A stretch of DNA of 64,000 bases from Labrenzia sp. R4_2 (GTDB taxonomy: Bacteria > Pseudomonadota > Alphaproteobacteria > Rhizobiales > Stappiaceae). A model generated the notes under the pieces. It was not told where the DNA came from and did no database searches. It was given only the letters and a program-made list of their open reading frames with translations. Shown piece by piece: positions 8,790-16,911 of this stretch; the stretch's first letter is position 1, and every line of letters begins with the position of its first letter. The stretch spans positions 1 to 64,000 of the forward strand of contig NZ_JAGHRJ010000014.1 of assembly GCF_017743865.1 (NCBI RefSeq). The letters are read 5' to 3'. Made by a program: the position numbers and the translations under genes.

Positions 8790-10169
8790 TTAGGCGAGTG
8801 GCGCCTGTCCGGCGAGCCGGCCGAGGACTACGGCACTCAAGAGTCCGTTGCCGGACAGATACCCGCTGTCACCGCGGCCCGAAACGCCGCACGCTGCGCC
8901 GCCGCAAGCATGAAGATTGGGTATCGGTGTTCCGTCTGTCTTTAGGACACGTGCGTTTTCATCGGTTCGCAGGCCGCCCTGTGTGTGAAACAGGGCGCCC
9001 GTTACCCGGACACCGAAATAGGGTGGGGCTAGCTGTGTGTCGCCAAACTGGCGGCTAAAGCCATCTGTCTCATTCATTGGAAGGCTTGAGATTGTGGCGG
9101 TCAGATTTCCCGCCGGGAGGCCGAGCTGGTCTGCAAGGTCTTCGAGCGTCTCGCTGACTTTGATCGCGCCTACCGCTTCGGCGTTCTTGAAGTCCTCAAA
9201 CTGGCGGGCGATCTTCGCAATCCGGCCGTCAAAAATCGTAAAGGCTTCCCCGCCTGGTTGGGCGAGCACCGCACGGGCGGCTTCCGAGTAACCTTGAGAT
9301 TCATCCCAAAAGCGCTCTGCTTCTCGGTTCACCTGGACGCCGCCGCTTGTGATCACCGCCCATGTGATCAGGATCCCGTGCGGATGCGCAACGTTGCCGT
9401 GACCCTGGTACGCGCCAAGATGCGCCATGTCCGCGCCGATCTCTTTGCCCCAGAGGATGGCTTCCCCGCGATTACCGTCGTGACCAAACCAAAGTCCGTC
9501 GGCGATGTCCGGCATGAACTGGCTGACAAGATCGCGGTTTCCGCCGAAACCGTTGCAGGCCAGTATTAGCTTTTCACATCCGATGGTCTCCAACCCGTCA
9601 TCGGGGCGCTGAACGGTTACACCGGTAATCCGACCCTGATCCGTATGAAGCTGCACCGCGCGCCGTTCACAGATGATGTCGATGCCTCGGGTCTCGCAAG
9701 TTGAGCGCAGGCTGTCGATGAGTTCAATGCCGGACCGGGTGGGGAGGCCATGCATTCTGTGCCTGGAATGACCGGGGTAATCGAAGTTGGTTATGACCGA
9801 AAACGGCAGGCCGTGCGTTTCACTCAGCCAGTCTATGGCCGGGCCAGACTGTTGGGTCAGGAGATCTACCAGCGCCGGATCATTTTCCTGCTTTGCCTTA
9901 ACTTGAATGTCTTGCGCAAAAAGGTCTGCGCTGTCTGCGACACCCGCTGCCTTTTGAATGCTGGTGCCAGCTGCCGGTATAAGCCCTGCGGAGAGCGCCG
10001 TTGATCCGCGCGGGATGGGATCCGCCTCCACCACAAGAACAGATTGGCCGGCCTCTTGAGCGGACAGTGCTGCAACGAGACCGGCTGCACCGGCCCCAAT
10101 GATCAGGGTCTCACAGTCCAGATCAAACGCGACCGGCGCCGGTGAAACCTCAACGGTCACTTGGGTCAT
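8790..10169 (-). CDS. FAD-dependent oxidoreductase, fumarate reductase / tricarballylate dehydrogenase-like
   Basis: A 459-residue soluble flavoprotein. The N-terminal Rossmann motif GAGAAG (25-30) with acidic E48 binds FAD, and the C-terminal family signature is GRGDSGYLSGNGLLSAVVLG. No heme or signal sequence is seen, so it is a cytoplasmic member of the fumarate reductase/succinate dehydrogenase flavoprotein superfamily. These enzymes reduce or introduce a C=C bond next to a carboxylate or ketone; tricarballylate dehydrogenase and 3-ketosteroid dehydrogenase are relatives. It is the last gene of the hydantoinase operon and overlaps the preceding lyase gene by 20 nt. Proposed role: alpha,beta-desaturation of the pathway intermediate. 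The substrate is inferred only from context. Confidence 0.8.
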   Translation of the reverse strand: MTQVTVEVSPAPVAFDLDCETLIIGAGAAGLVAALSAQEAGQSVLVVEADPIPRGSTALSAGLIPAAGTSIQKAAGVADSADLFAQDIQVKAKQENDPALVDLLTQQSGPAIDWLSETHGLPFSVITNFDYPGHSRHRMHGLPTRSGIELIDSLRSTCETRGIDIICERRAVQLHTDQGRITGVTVQRPDDGLETIGCEKLILACNGFGGNRDLVSQFMPDIADGLWFGHDGNRGEAILWGKEIGADMAHLGAYQGHGNVAHPHGILITWAVITSGGVQVNREAERFWDESQGYSEAARAVLAQPGGEAFTIFDGRIAKIARQFEDFKNAEAVGAIKVSETLEDLADQLGLPAGNLTATISSLPMNETDGFSRQFGDTQLAPPYFGVRVTGALFHTQGGLRTDENARVLKTDGTPIPNLHACGGAACGVSGRGDSGYLSGNGLLSAVVLGRLAGQAPLA

Positions 10170-11016
10170 AGCTTGAACCCTTCGCCAGCATATCCGCGGT
10201 TCCGATCACGCCATTCAGGCCGTCGAAATCGAACATCCGGTCTTTGAACGGCCGGTTGCTGCCATTTGCACGTAGGCTGGCGTAGTACTCTTGTGCGGTC
10301 TTGGCCAAGGCCCGCACGATGCCACCCGGAAAGATCACGATGGAAAAGCCTTGAGCTTCCAGATCGGAAGCGCCGGAAATAGGGGTTGCGCCGCCTTCCA
10401 CCATGTTTGCCAGAAGCGGCACCCGGCCTGAGAATTGAGTTGCGACTTCGGTCAGTTGTTCGCGCGATTGGGGTGCTTCGATGAAGAGAATGTCTGCGCC
10501 TGCTTCCAGATAGGCTCCTGCTCGGTCGATGGCAGCTTGAAATCCCTCCACCGCAATGGCGTCCGTTCGCGCAATGATCAGGGTTTCCTCTGAGGCTCGT
10601 GCGTCCGCCATGGCCCGAACCTTCCCAGCCATCTCAGCAGCAGAGATCAGCGATTTGTCGGCAAGATGCCCGCAGCGCTTCGGATAGGTCTGGTCCTCGA
10701 CCTGGAGCGCAGTTGCCCCGGCGCGCTCATAAAGCCGCATGGTTCTTTGAGCGTTCAGCGCGTTCCCGAACCCGGTATCGGCATCGATAATGACCGGCAG
10801 ATCGGTGCGGTCGGCAATCAACGCCATCGTGTCGGCCATTTCTGTAAAGGAGGACAGGCCGATGTCCGGGCGGCCCAAACGGGTGTAGGCGACCGCGGCA
10901 CCGCTCAAATAAAGGGCTTCAAACCCGGCGGCTTCGGCAAGCGAAGCCGTGAGGCCGTCATAAACACCAGGGGCGATAACAATCTCGTTCTGCTGCAGGC
11001 GTTTCTTGAGGCTCAT
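10150..11016 (-). CDS. Isocitrate lyase / PEP mutase family C-C lyase
   Basis: A 288-residue single-domain protein, the size of 2-methylisocitrate lyase and 2,3-dimethylmalate lyase rather than the larger isocitrate lyase. Metal-binding acids are in IIDADTGFG (D78, D80) and QVED (about 105-108). The signature cysteine C115 sits in PKRCGH, as in the cleaving members. The ATG at 11016 was preferred because it overlaps the upstream stop by 4 nt. Expected reaction: retro-Claisen/aldol cleavage of a 2-hydroxy di- or tri-acid to a 2-oxoacid plus a carboxylate. With the LeuCD-like hydratase across the divergent promoter it would form a hydrate-then-cleave pair. The exact substrate is not known. Confidence 0.82.
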   Translation of the reverse strand: MSLKKRLQQNEIVIAPGVYDGLTASLAEAAGFEALYLSGAAVAYTRLGRPDIGLSSFTEMADTMALIADRTDLPVIIDADTGFGNALNAQRTMRLYERAGATALQVEDQTYPKRCGHLADKSLISAAEMAGKVRAMADARASEETLIIARTDAIAVEGFQAAIDRAGAYLEAGADILFIEAPQSREQLTEVATQFSGRVPLLANMVEGGATPISGASDLEAQGFSIVIFPGGIVRALAKTAQEYYASLRANGSNRPFKDRMFDFDGLNGVIGTADMLAKGSSYDPSDR

Positions 11017-11648
11017 GCCGCCACCTCCGGCCAATCGGTTGTCATGGTGTCCAGCAGGTCGGCACACGCCATCTGATGGGTCACGGTGGCCAGAGACAGT
11101 AGGGTTGCCTCGTGCACATCGTTCTTGAAGGCAGCAGAGCCGTCCGTCAAAAGCACGGTTTCAATATCGCGCAGATGAGCGTCGCGCAGTGTGGACGCGA
11201 CACCTCCGTTGGTGACGATCCCGCCAACGATCAGCTTGTCGATGCCAACAGCGCGCATGATGTATTCCAGTCGTGTCTGGTAAAAGGCGGAATAGGCTAC
11301 CTTTTCAACGACGAAATCAGCTGGAAAGAGCTCATCGACCAACGTATGACCGAAGCTGCCCGGTGCAAAATCGCCTTTGCCGAGGAAGGGCCGCAGGACT
11401 TTCAGGTGTGGGGAAATCAAAGGCTCGCCGGAAGCATTCGGGACCAGTGTGAATTGCGCCGAAATGTAGTGGCCTCCACGTGCTCGTAAGGTCTTCACCA
11501 GTGGCGCTATGCGGTTCGGCAACGCCGCGATGCTGTCAGCCGATTGCCCGGCGCGCCCATACGCGCCTTTGGGATGTAGAAAGTCATTCTGCAGATCAAT
11601 GGTCAGGATCGCCGTTCGCTTTGGATCCCACGTTTTCAGATCAATCAT
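11013..11648 (-). CDS. Isochorismatase-fold hydrolase lacking the family cysteine
   Basis: A 211-residue isochorismatase/nicotinamidase-fold protein. The catalytic aspartate D18 (IDLQNDF) and lysine K116 (VVEKVAYSAF) are present. The position that carries the nucleophilic cysteine in amidohydrolases of the family (TNxCV) reads TNGGV, with G149 in its place. Isochorismatases such as EntB and PhzD also lack this cysteine and cleave a vinyl ether, so this protein is unlikely to be a simple amidase of the nicotinamidase or N-carbamoylsarcosinase kind. It overlaps both neighbours by 4 nt, indicating strict co-expression with hyuA and the lyase. Its substrate cannot be named. Confidence 0.82.
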   Translation of the reverse strand: MIDLKTWDPKRTAILTIDLQNDFLHPKGAYGRAGQSADSIAALPNRIAPLVKTLRARGGHYISAQFTLVPNASGEPLISPHLKVLRPFLGKGDFAPGSFGHTLVDELFPADFVVEKVAYSAFYQTRLEYIMRAVGIDKLIVGGIVTNGGVASTLRDAHLRDIETVLLTDGSAAFKNDVHEATLLSLATVTHQMACADLLDTMTTDWPEVAA

Positions 11649-13708
11649 GACGTGCTCTCCAAGGGCTCGAGAATGGTGTTGCCAAAAGCGTCCACACGCG
11701 CTTGCAGATTGGGCTCAACCAGAACGGTTGTATCCGGCTGGACCAGGATCGCCGGCCCATTGATCAGCGTGCCTGCAGGCAGGGAAAGGCGGTCGTAGAT
11801 CGCTGTCTCGTACCAGGAATCCCCGAAATGCACTTTGCGGGTCGATTTGGGTTCCGCCGTGCCGCCAGCTGAAGGGGCAAGCGTTTTCAGATCGAATTTC
11901 GGACGTTTTCCGGTGACAGCGGTACGCAAGTTCAAGATCCGCCGCACGCCGTTGTTCAGGAGGCGGCCGAAGGCGGATTTGTAGGCCGCATCAAAAGCGG
12001 CTTCGATATCCGCCTTGCTCGGAGCTGTCACCTTGCCGTCGCGCACAGTCACTGCAACCGGTACGGAGACCGTATGCGTCTGACCGATGTAGGCCATGTC
12101 CAGCTCAAAACTGATGTCGCGGGCTTCGAAGGTTGTGCGTGCGGCATCCAAAAGTGCCATGCCGCTATCAACATGAGTTTGCATGTGGTCCGCCAGCGCT
12201 TTTTCGTCGAGGGCATCAACCAGCGAATTGATGGTCTGGACGAAGTCCTGGCGCATATCCGCAATGACGCAGCCCATGGCCGAGGTGACGCCTGGATACC
12301 TTGGCACGATGGCCTTGGCGATGCCGACCTCGGCAAGCATCGCTCCGGCATGAAGCGCGCCGCCACCGCCAAAAGGCATGAAGGCAAAGTTCTTCGGATC
12401 AAAGCCGCGCTCGATGCTGACCAGGCGAATGGCTCCAGCCATACGGGAATTGGCAACCCGCATGATGGCCTCTGCCGCCTGTAGGGTGTCGAGGCCAAGT
12501 GGCTCTCCCACATGAATGTCGATCGCCTTGGCGGCCGCGTCGACGTCCAGCCGGTCCAGCTTGCCGCCAATCGGGCTTTCCGGATCAATACGGCCAAGAA
12601 CAACGTTTGCGTCCGTGACGGTTGGCCGGTCATTTCCAAGGCCGTAGGCAACGGGGCCAGGGTTGGAACCTGCGCTTTCCGGCCCGATGTTCAAAAGACC
12701 ACCCTTGTCGACCCAGGCAATGGACCCGCCGCCAGCACCGATCGTGGTGATCTCGATCATCGGCGTGCGGACCACCATCCCGAAGTCAATTGAGGTCTGG
12801 GGCGACAGCATCGACTGGCCGTCCGAAATCAGGGACACATCAAAGCTGGTGCCGCCCATGTCTCCGGTGATGACATTGTCGAACCCGGCCGACGAGGCAA
12901 TGTAGCCTGCGGCGATCACACCCGCGGCCGGGCCGGAGAGCGCCGTGCGCACCGGTAGCTTGCAGGCCGTATCAACGGCCATGACCCCGCCGTTAGACTG
13001 AACAATCATGAATTCGCCGTCGAACCCGCCGGTCTTGAGTGCCTGTTCCAGGCGGCCAAGATATCCGGACACTTCCGGCTGCAGGTAAGCGTTCAGTGCC
13101 GTTGTCGAAAACCGCTCAAATTCGCGGATTTCAGGGAGGATTTCCGAGGACGCGGACACATGGGCATTGGGCCAGATTTCCCGGACTGCAGCAACAGCCG
13201 CATTTTCATTGTCCGGATTTGCATAGGAGTTGGCGAACAGGATCGCCACGGCCTCGCAACCTTGCGCCTGGAGCTGCTGTGCGGCAGCGCGGACGGCATC
13301 AAGATCGACCGGGGTACGAATGGTTCCATCTGCCAGGGTTCGTTCCGGCACCTCAAGACGGTTGCGCCGGTCGACAACCGGTTCAAAGTCCCCGCGAAGT
13401 CCCCAAGTGCGAGGCCGGTCCCGGCGGCGCATCTCCAGTACGTCCCGCAGACCTTCCGTGCAGATCACCCCGGTCGGTGCGCCTTTGCGTTCAAGAAGCG
13501 CATTGGTCCCTGCCGTGGTGCCATGAACAACCACTGAAATCGTTGACAGGTCATCAACCTGCTTGCCGATACCATCGAGGAAACCACCGGATTGGTCCGG
13601 GCGGGTCGTCGGAACCTTTGCAACGGCGGCCGTGCCATCGGCTTCATTGAGAACAAAGACGTCCGTGAATGTTCCGCCGACATCAACACCAATCATCCGT
13701 CCGCTCAT
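11645..13708 (-). CDS. hyuA: Hydantoinase A / 5-oxoprolinase N-terminal-like subunit
   Basis: A 687-residue protein with the N-terminal nucleotide-binding signature GVDVGGTFTDVFVL and the GDMGGTSFDVSLI motif of the HyuA/oxoprolinase-A/acetone carboxylase beta family. The ATG at 13708 was chosen over one six codons upstream because it has a GGGAGG ribosome site about 8 nt ahead and overlaps hyuB by 4 nt. HyuA and HyuB together form ATP-dependent amidohydrolases that open hydantoins, 5-oxoproline or related cyclic amides; some relatives are ATP-dependent carboxylases. Position inside a lyase/hydratase cluster suggests opening or activation of a cyclic amide or imide, an inference only. Confidence 0.87.
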   Translation of the reverse strand: MSGRMIGVDVGGTFTDVFVLNEADGTAAVAKVPTTRPDQSGGFLDGIGKQVDDLSTISVVVHGTTAGTNALLERKGAPTGVICTEGLRDVLEMRRRDRPRTWGLRGDFEPVVDRRNRLEVPERTLADGTIRTPVDLDAVRAAAQQLQAQGCEAVAILFANSYANPDNENAAVAAVREIWPNAHVSASSEILPEIREFERFSTTALNAYLQPEVSGYLGRLEQALKTGGFDGEFMIVQSNGGVMAVDTACKLPVRTALSGPAAGVIAAGYIASSAGFDNVITGDMGGTSFDVSLISDGQSMLSPQTSIDFGMVVRTPMIEITTIGAGGGSIAWVDKGGLLNIGPESAGSNPGPVAYGLGNDRPTVTDANVVLGRIDPESPIGGKLDRLDVDAAAKAIDIHVGEPLGLDTLQAAEAIMRVANSRMAGAIRLVSIERGFDPKNFAFMPFGGGGALHAGAMLAEVGIAKAIVPRYPGVTSAMGCVIADMRQDFVQTINSLVDALDEKALADHMQTHVDSGMALLDAARTTFEARDISFELDMAYIGQTHTVSVPVAVTVRDGKVTAPSKADIEAAFDAAYKSAFGRLLNNGVRRILNLRTAVTGKRPKFDLKTLAPSAGGTAEPKSTRKVHFGDSWYETAIYDRLSLPAGTLINGPAILVQPDTTVLVEPNLQARVDAFGNTILEPLESTS

Positions 13709-15399
13709 TGGGACACCTCCCGCCAAGCCGTACCGTAATCCTTGTCGGCCGCATCTGAGCTGATCAGACCACGTGCCACGTCACGGGCGATGTCGCCCGG
13801 TTGACGGTTTTCTGCCTTGCCGTATCCGCCGCCACCGGGTGTTTTCAAGCGGACAGCCTGGCCCTGGCGCAACTTGATGCCGCGCATTTTTGAGGCAAGC
13901 GGAGGTGTTTTCCAACCATCGTCCTGTTCATAGGTGAATTGGTTGAGCTCTCCGTCGTGTCCATCCGCAATGCCTTTTGGCGCAAACCGGCCGCGTTCAC
14001 CGAAAAGGAAGGCCTCCGCGCCGTTTTCTTCAAGGACTTCGATCTCGTAGATCGCGCCCATGCCACCGCGATGGGCCCCTGCGCCGGCACTGTCTGGCCG
14101 CAGGGCCCACTGGCGGAACATGACCGGATAGGCGGCCTCGAGAATTTCCATTGGTGGAATGGTCGCTGTTGAAATTGGCGCATTGCCGTGGTTCAGGCCG
14201 TCGCTTTCCAGCGAACCGCCATGACCGCCGCCATAAAAGCTGAACATGACCCAGGGCTTGCCGTCGCTTTTCTTGCCTGCAATCGACAGGGCGTTGATCG
14301 TCCCATAAGCGTTCGCGACAACCCGGTCCGGTGCGGCCTTCGCAAAGGCTGAGAAGATCACATCGATCATGCGGAGAATGGTTTCGGTATAGCCGCCGGT
14401 TGGAGCCGGAAATTCAGCCGACAACAACGACCCTTCCGGCACATTGACCGTGATTGGGCGCATCACGCCGGCGTTTGCGGGCAAGGCCGGGAAGATGTGC
14501 TTGATCGCAACATAGGCAGTGGCGACGGTGGTCGGCAGCGCAATGTTGACCGGGCCGGCGCATTGCGGCGCGGAACCGGCGAAATCCAGGGTCAGTTCAT
14601 CGCCCTTGATTTCCAGCGCGACGCGGATTGCCAGCGGCTCATCCGTGATGCCGTCATTGTCGAGAAAGTCTTCCGCTTCCCAGCGGCCATCGGGGAGGTC
14701 GGTGAGTTCTGAACGCATCAGCGCTTCTGCGCGGTGTCCGAGGGCATCCAGAGCGCCGCTCACGGTCGCGGCTCCATATTCATCGAGCAACTCGTCCATG
14801 CGTTTGACGCCAAGATCGAGCGCGCCCAGCTGGCCATTGAGATCGCCCATTGCCGATTGTGGCAGGCGGGTGTTGCGCAGGAGAATGTCGATGATGTCCT
14901 GATTGACCACACCGGCACGCGCCAAACGGACCGGGGGCAGAACAAACGCTTCCTGAAAGACTTCCGTTGCCGCTGGATTGTAGTTACCCGGAACGGCGCC
15001 GCCGACATCGTGCCAGTGGCCGACGGAGGCAAGGTAGCAAAACAGTTTGCCATCGCGAAAATACGGGCGGACCAGACGCATGTCCGACAGGTGCGTGCCG
15101 CCGATATGCGCGTCATTGAAGATGAAGATGTCGCCGTCTTTCAAATCCCCATCGGCGGCGGCTTTTTCGATCACGGCCTTGACCGCAAAGGACATCACGC
15201 CGACGAAAATCGGAAGTCCGGATTTTCCCTGGACCAACGTGTCCCCGGTTTCCGCGTGATAAAGGCCGTGGCTGGCATCATGCGCTTCGGCAATAATGGG
15301 ATTGAACGCTGCGCGGAAGAGCGTTGCGTCCATTTCGTCCGCAATCTGTTCCATGCGGCCGGCTAGAACCGACAAGGTTATCGGGTCGATCTCGCTCAT
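13705..15399 (-). CDS. hyuB: Hydantoinase B / 5-oxoprolinase C-terminal-like subunit
   Basis: A 564-residue HyuB-family protein beginning MSEIDPITLSVLAGRM, with the conserved FNDAHIGGTHLSDM and PGGGGYGKAE segments. The start at 15399 overlaps the tautomerase-SnoaL gene stop by 4 nt; the frame is open 47 codons further upstream, but these are arginine-rich shadow sequence. Partner of HyuA immediately downstream in the same operon. The gene order hyuB then hyuA is the reverse of the frequent hyuA-hyuB order but is known in the family. Expected cytoplasmic heteromeric ATP-dependent amidohydrolase; specificity (hydantoin, oxoproline, imide or carboxylase-type) is not readable from the sequence. 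Confidence 0.87.
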   Translation of the reverse strand: MSEIDPITLSVLAGRMEQIADEMDATLFRAAFNPIIAEAHDASHGLYHAETGDTLVQGKSGLPIFVGVMSFAVKAVIEKAAADGDLKDGDIFIFNDAHIGGTHLSDMRLVRPYFRDGKLFCYLASVGHWHDVGGAVPGNYNPAATEVFQEAFVLPPVRLARAGVVNQDIIDILLRNTRLPQSAMGDLNGQLGALDLGVKRMDELLDEYGAATVSGALDALGHRAEALMRSELTDLPDGRWEAEDFLDNDGITDEPLAIRVALEIKGDELTLDFAGSAPQCAGPVNIALPTTVATAYVAIKHIFPALPANAGVMRPITVNVPEGSLLSAEFPAPTGGYTETILRMIDVIFSAFAKAAPDRVVANAYGTINALSIAGKKSDGKPWVMFSFYGGGHGGSLESDGLNHGNAPISTATIPPMEILEAAYPVMFRQWALRPDSAGAGAHRGGMGAIYEIEVLEENGAEAFLFGERGRFAPKGIADGHDGELNQFTYEQDDGWKTPPLASKMRGIKLRQGQAVRLKTPGGGGYGKAENRQPGDIARDVARGLISSDAADKDYGTAWREVSQ

Positions 15400-15962
15400 G
15401 CGGTGGCCTTTACTTCTGCAATGTCGTTCCAAACGTCCTGGCGGGTAATTTTGCCGGCGGCGACTTCGAACCGATCGATGAAACGAATGCCGCCAAAGCT
15501 GTCTCCATCCGGCCATTCGCCGGAAAGAGTGCCGCGGCAATAAACAACTGTGGCCGCTTCGCGGCTTTGCATGACATCGAAGCCGTCGTAGGTTTTCTTC
15601 ACGAAGCGGTAGCGAGGCTTTGCCCAGGCGATCAGTTCGTCAAGCGTCCGGAGTGGGCCAGTGCCCGGGAACTCCATCACGAAGTCTGTGCTGAGCATCG
15701 ATTGCGCACGCTCCAGGTCCCTCGCCTCCATGGCGCTTAAGTACGCCCGGACAAGATCGCCCGCGTCAGGCAAAGCCGGAGCGCCCTGCCGGTGTATTCC
15801 GCCGCGAGAGTAGTCCTCGCCCTTTAATTCATGGATCAGAACGGTAATTGCTTCTGGTGGAGCCGGCACGACAAGGCGCACCGCGTCGGTCAGAGCCTCG
15901 TGAAGCCGCAGTTTTTCATGCGGTTCGTAGCCTTGCAATACGTGCAATTCGACAATCGGCAT
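15396..15962 (-). CDS. Tautomerase-like / SnoaL-like (NTF2) fusion protein
   Basis: A 188-residue protein joining two small folds. Residues 1-60 resemble 4-oxalocrotonate tautomerases: MPIVELHVLQG places P2 at the mature N-terminus, the catalytic general base of that family. Residues of about 66-185 resemble a SnoaL/NTF2-like domain (AYLSAMEARDLERAQ, DFVMEFPGTGPL). First gene of the minus-strand operon, with a GGGAGG ribosome site about 6 nt upstream. A tautomerase could shift a double bond or enol in the ring-opened intermediate, and SnoaL folds commonly bind small carbonyl compounds. The fusion suggests a single two-step isomerase or cyclase; the reaction is unknown. Confidence 0.72.
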   Translation of the reverse strand: MPIVELHVLQGYEPHEKLRLHEALTDAVRLVVPAPPEAITVLIHELKGEDYSRGGIHRQGAPALPDAGDLVRAYLSAMEARDLERAQSMLSTDFVMEFPGTGPLRTLDELIAWAKPRYRFVKKTYDGFDVMQSREAATVVYCRGTLSGEWPDGDSFGGIRFIDRFEVAAGKITRQDVWNDIAEVKATA

Positions 15963-15982
15963 ACTGCCTCCCTACAGCAATT

Positions 15983-16000
15983 TGTATTACACATAATACA
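15983..16000. promoter_or_regulatory. Candidate GntR/HutC operator (7-4-7 inverted repeat)
   Basis: TGTATTACACATAATACA is a perfect 7-bp inverted repeat with a 4-nt spacer, in the AT-rich divergent region between the tautomerase-SnoaL gene (start 15962) and the gntR gene (start 16108). A further half site TAATACA lies at 16016-16022, and an imperfect repeat (GATAT TTTA GTATC) at 16054-16067. HutC-type regulators bind palindromes of this kind. The position would let one regulator control both arms and itself. Confidence 0.6.
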
Positions 16001-16107
16001 GCTTAAAAAAATATCTAATACAAAAAAAGAAAAAAATATCGGACCGGCAACTTGATATTTTAGTATCCAGCGATACCATTGAGCTTTACCCACGGAGGCT
16101 TGCGTAC

Positions 16108-16911
16108 GTGAACAAGCATGCGAAATCGGTGTTGCCGGAAGGCGCAAAGGCGCGGCAGGTCTACCTGTCTCTCCGTGATCAGATTTCCGATGGCAGGTTT
16201 CAGGACGGACAAACCCTCCCGGGCGAACAGAAACTCTCCGAGGTCTTTGGCGTATCGCGTGTGACAGTACGCCGGGCGCTTGATGCGTTGGCCGCCTCAG
16301 GCCTCATCATCCGGCGTGCTGGCAGCGGGACAACGGTCTCGACAGCGGGTCAACTGGACAAACCGGTCGCCATGAACCTTGCGACTCTGATGCCGCAACT
16401 TGTTGAAATGGGCCAAAGCACAACGGCGCGCCTTCTGTCCTTTTCATACGATGTTGCGCCAGATTTCGTGGCATCTGCTCTCGGGCTGCCGGGCGATGAA
16501 CAAGTCCAGATCGCAACCCGTGTCCGGAGCACGAACCAGACACCTTTTTCACACCTGACAACCTATGTCCCGGCTGAAATCGCTCGCAACTATTCAGAAA
16601 ATGATCTGGCGACGACCCCGCTTTTCAAATTGCTGGAGCGTGGCGGTGTCCAGATCAAAGACGCTCATCAGTCGGTTTCCGCAACCCTTGCCGGCCCGGA
16701 GGTTGCCGACGCTCTCGAAGTCGCTGTCGGCTCTGCGCTTCTGTCCTTGCGCCGTGTGGTCAAGGACGTTGATGGCAACGGTGTGGAGTATCTGGCCGGT
16801 CTTTACCGCCCGGACATGTTCCGGCTTGAGATGCCGTTAACCCGGGTTGGAGACGGGAATGCCCGCCATTGGGAGCCGGCGATTGGCAAGACGCCCGAGG
16901 AGGGTGCATGA
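16108..16911 (+). CDS. GntR family (HutC/UTRA type) transcriptional regulator
   Basis: A 267-residue regulator. Residues of about 15-80 form the winged helix (YLSLRDQISDGRF, LSEVFGVSRVTVRRALDAL), and about 95-245 the UTRA ligand domain. It starts with GTG at 16108, preceded by a CGGAGG ribosome site 9 nt upstream. It is the first gene of the plus arm and overlaps the LeuC-like gene by 4 nt, so it is autoregulated with the pathway it controls. The inverted repeat at 15983-16000 is the likely binding site. The inducer is presumably a pathway substrate or acid intermediate. Local-repressor function is usual for the family. Confidence 0.88.
   Translation: MNKHAKSVLPEGAKARQVYLSLRDQISDGRFQDGQTLPGEQKLSEVFGVSRVTVRRALDALAASGLIIRRAGSGTTVSTAGQLDKPVAMNLATLMPQLVEMGQSTTARLLSFSYDVAPDFVASALGLPGDEQVQIATRVRSTNQTPFSHLTTYVPAEIARNYSENDLATTPLFKLLERGGVQIKDAHQSVSATLAGPEVADALEVAVGSALLSLRRVVKDVDGNGVEYLAGLYRPDMFRLEMPLTRVGDGNARHWEPAIGKTPEEGA

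Noticed and set aside
12049..12651. A 200-residue frame on the minus strand inside hyuA
   Set aside because: Out-of-frame shadow: composition rich in Arg, Ser and Pro, no domain, and hyuA is intact through the region.
15400..15540. Extension of HyuB by 47 residues
   Set aside because: Arginine-rich shadow of the tautomerase-SnoaL gene; the family N-terminus begins at the ATG at 15399.
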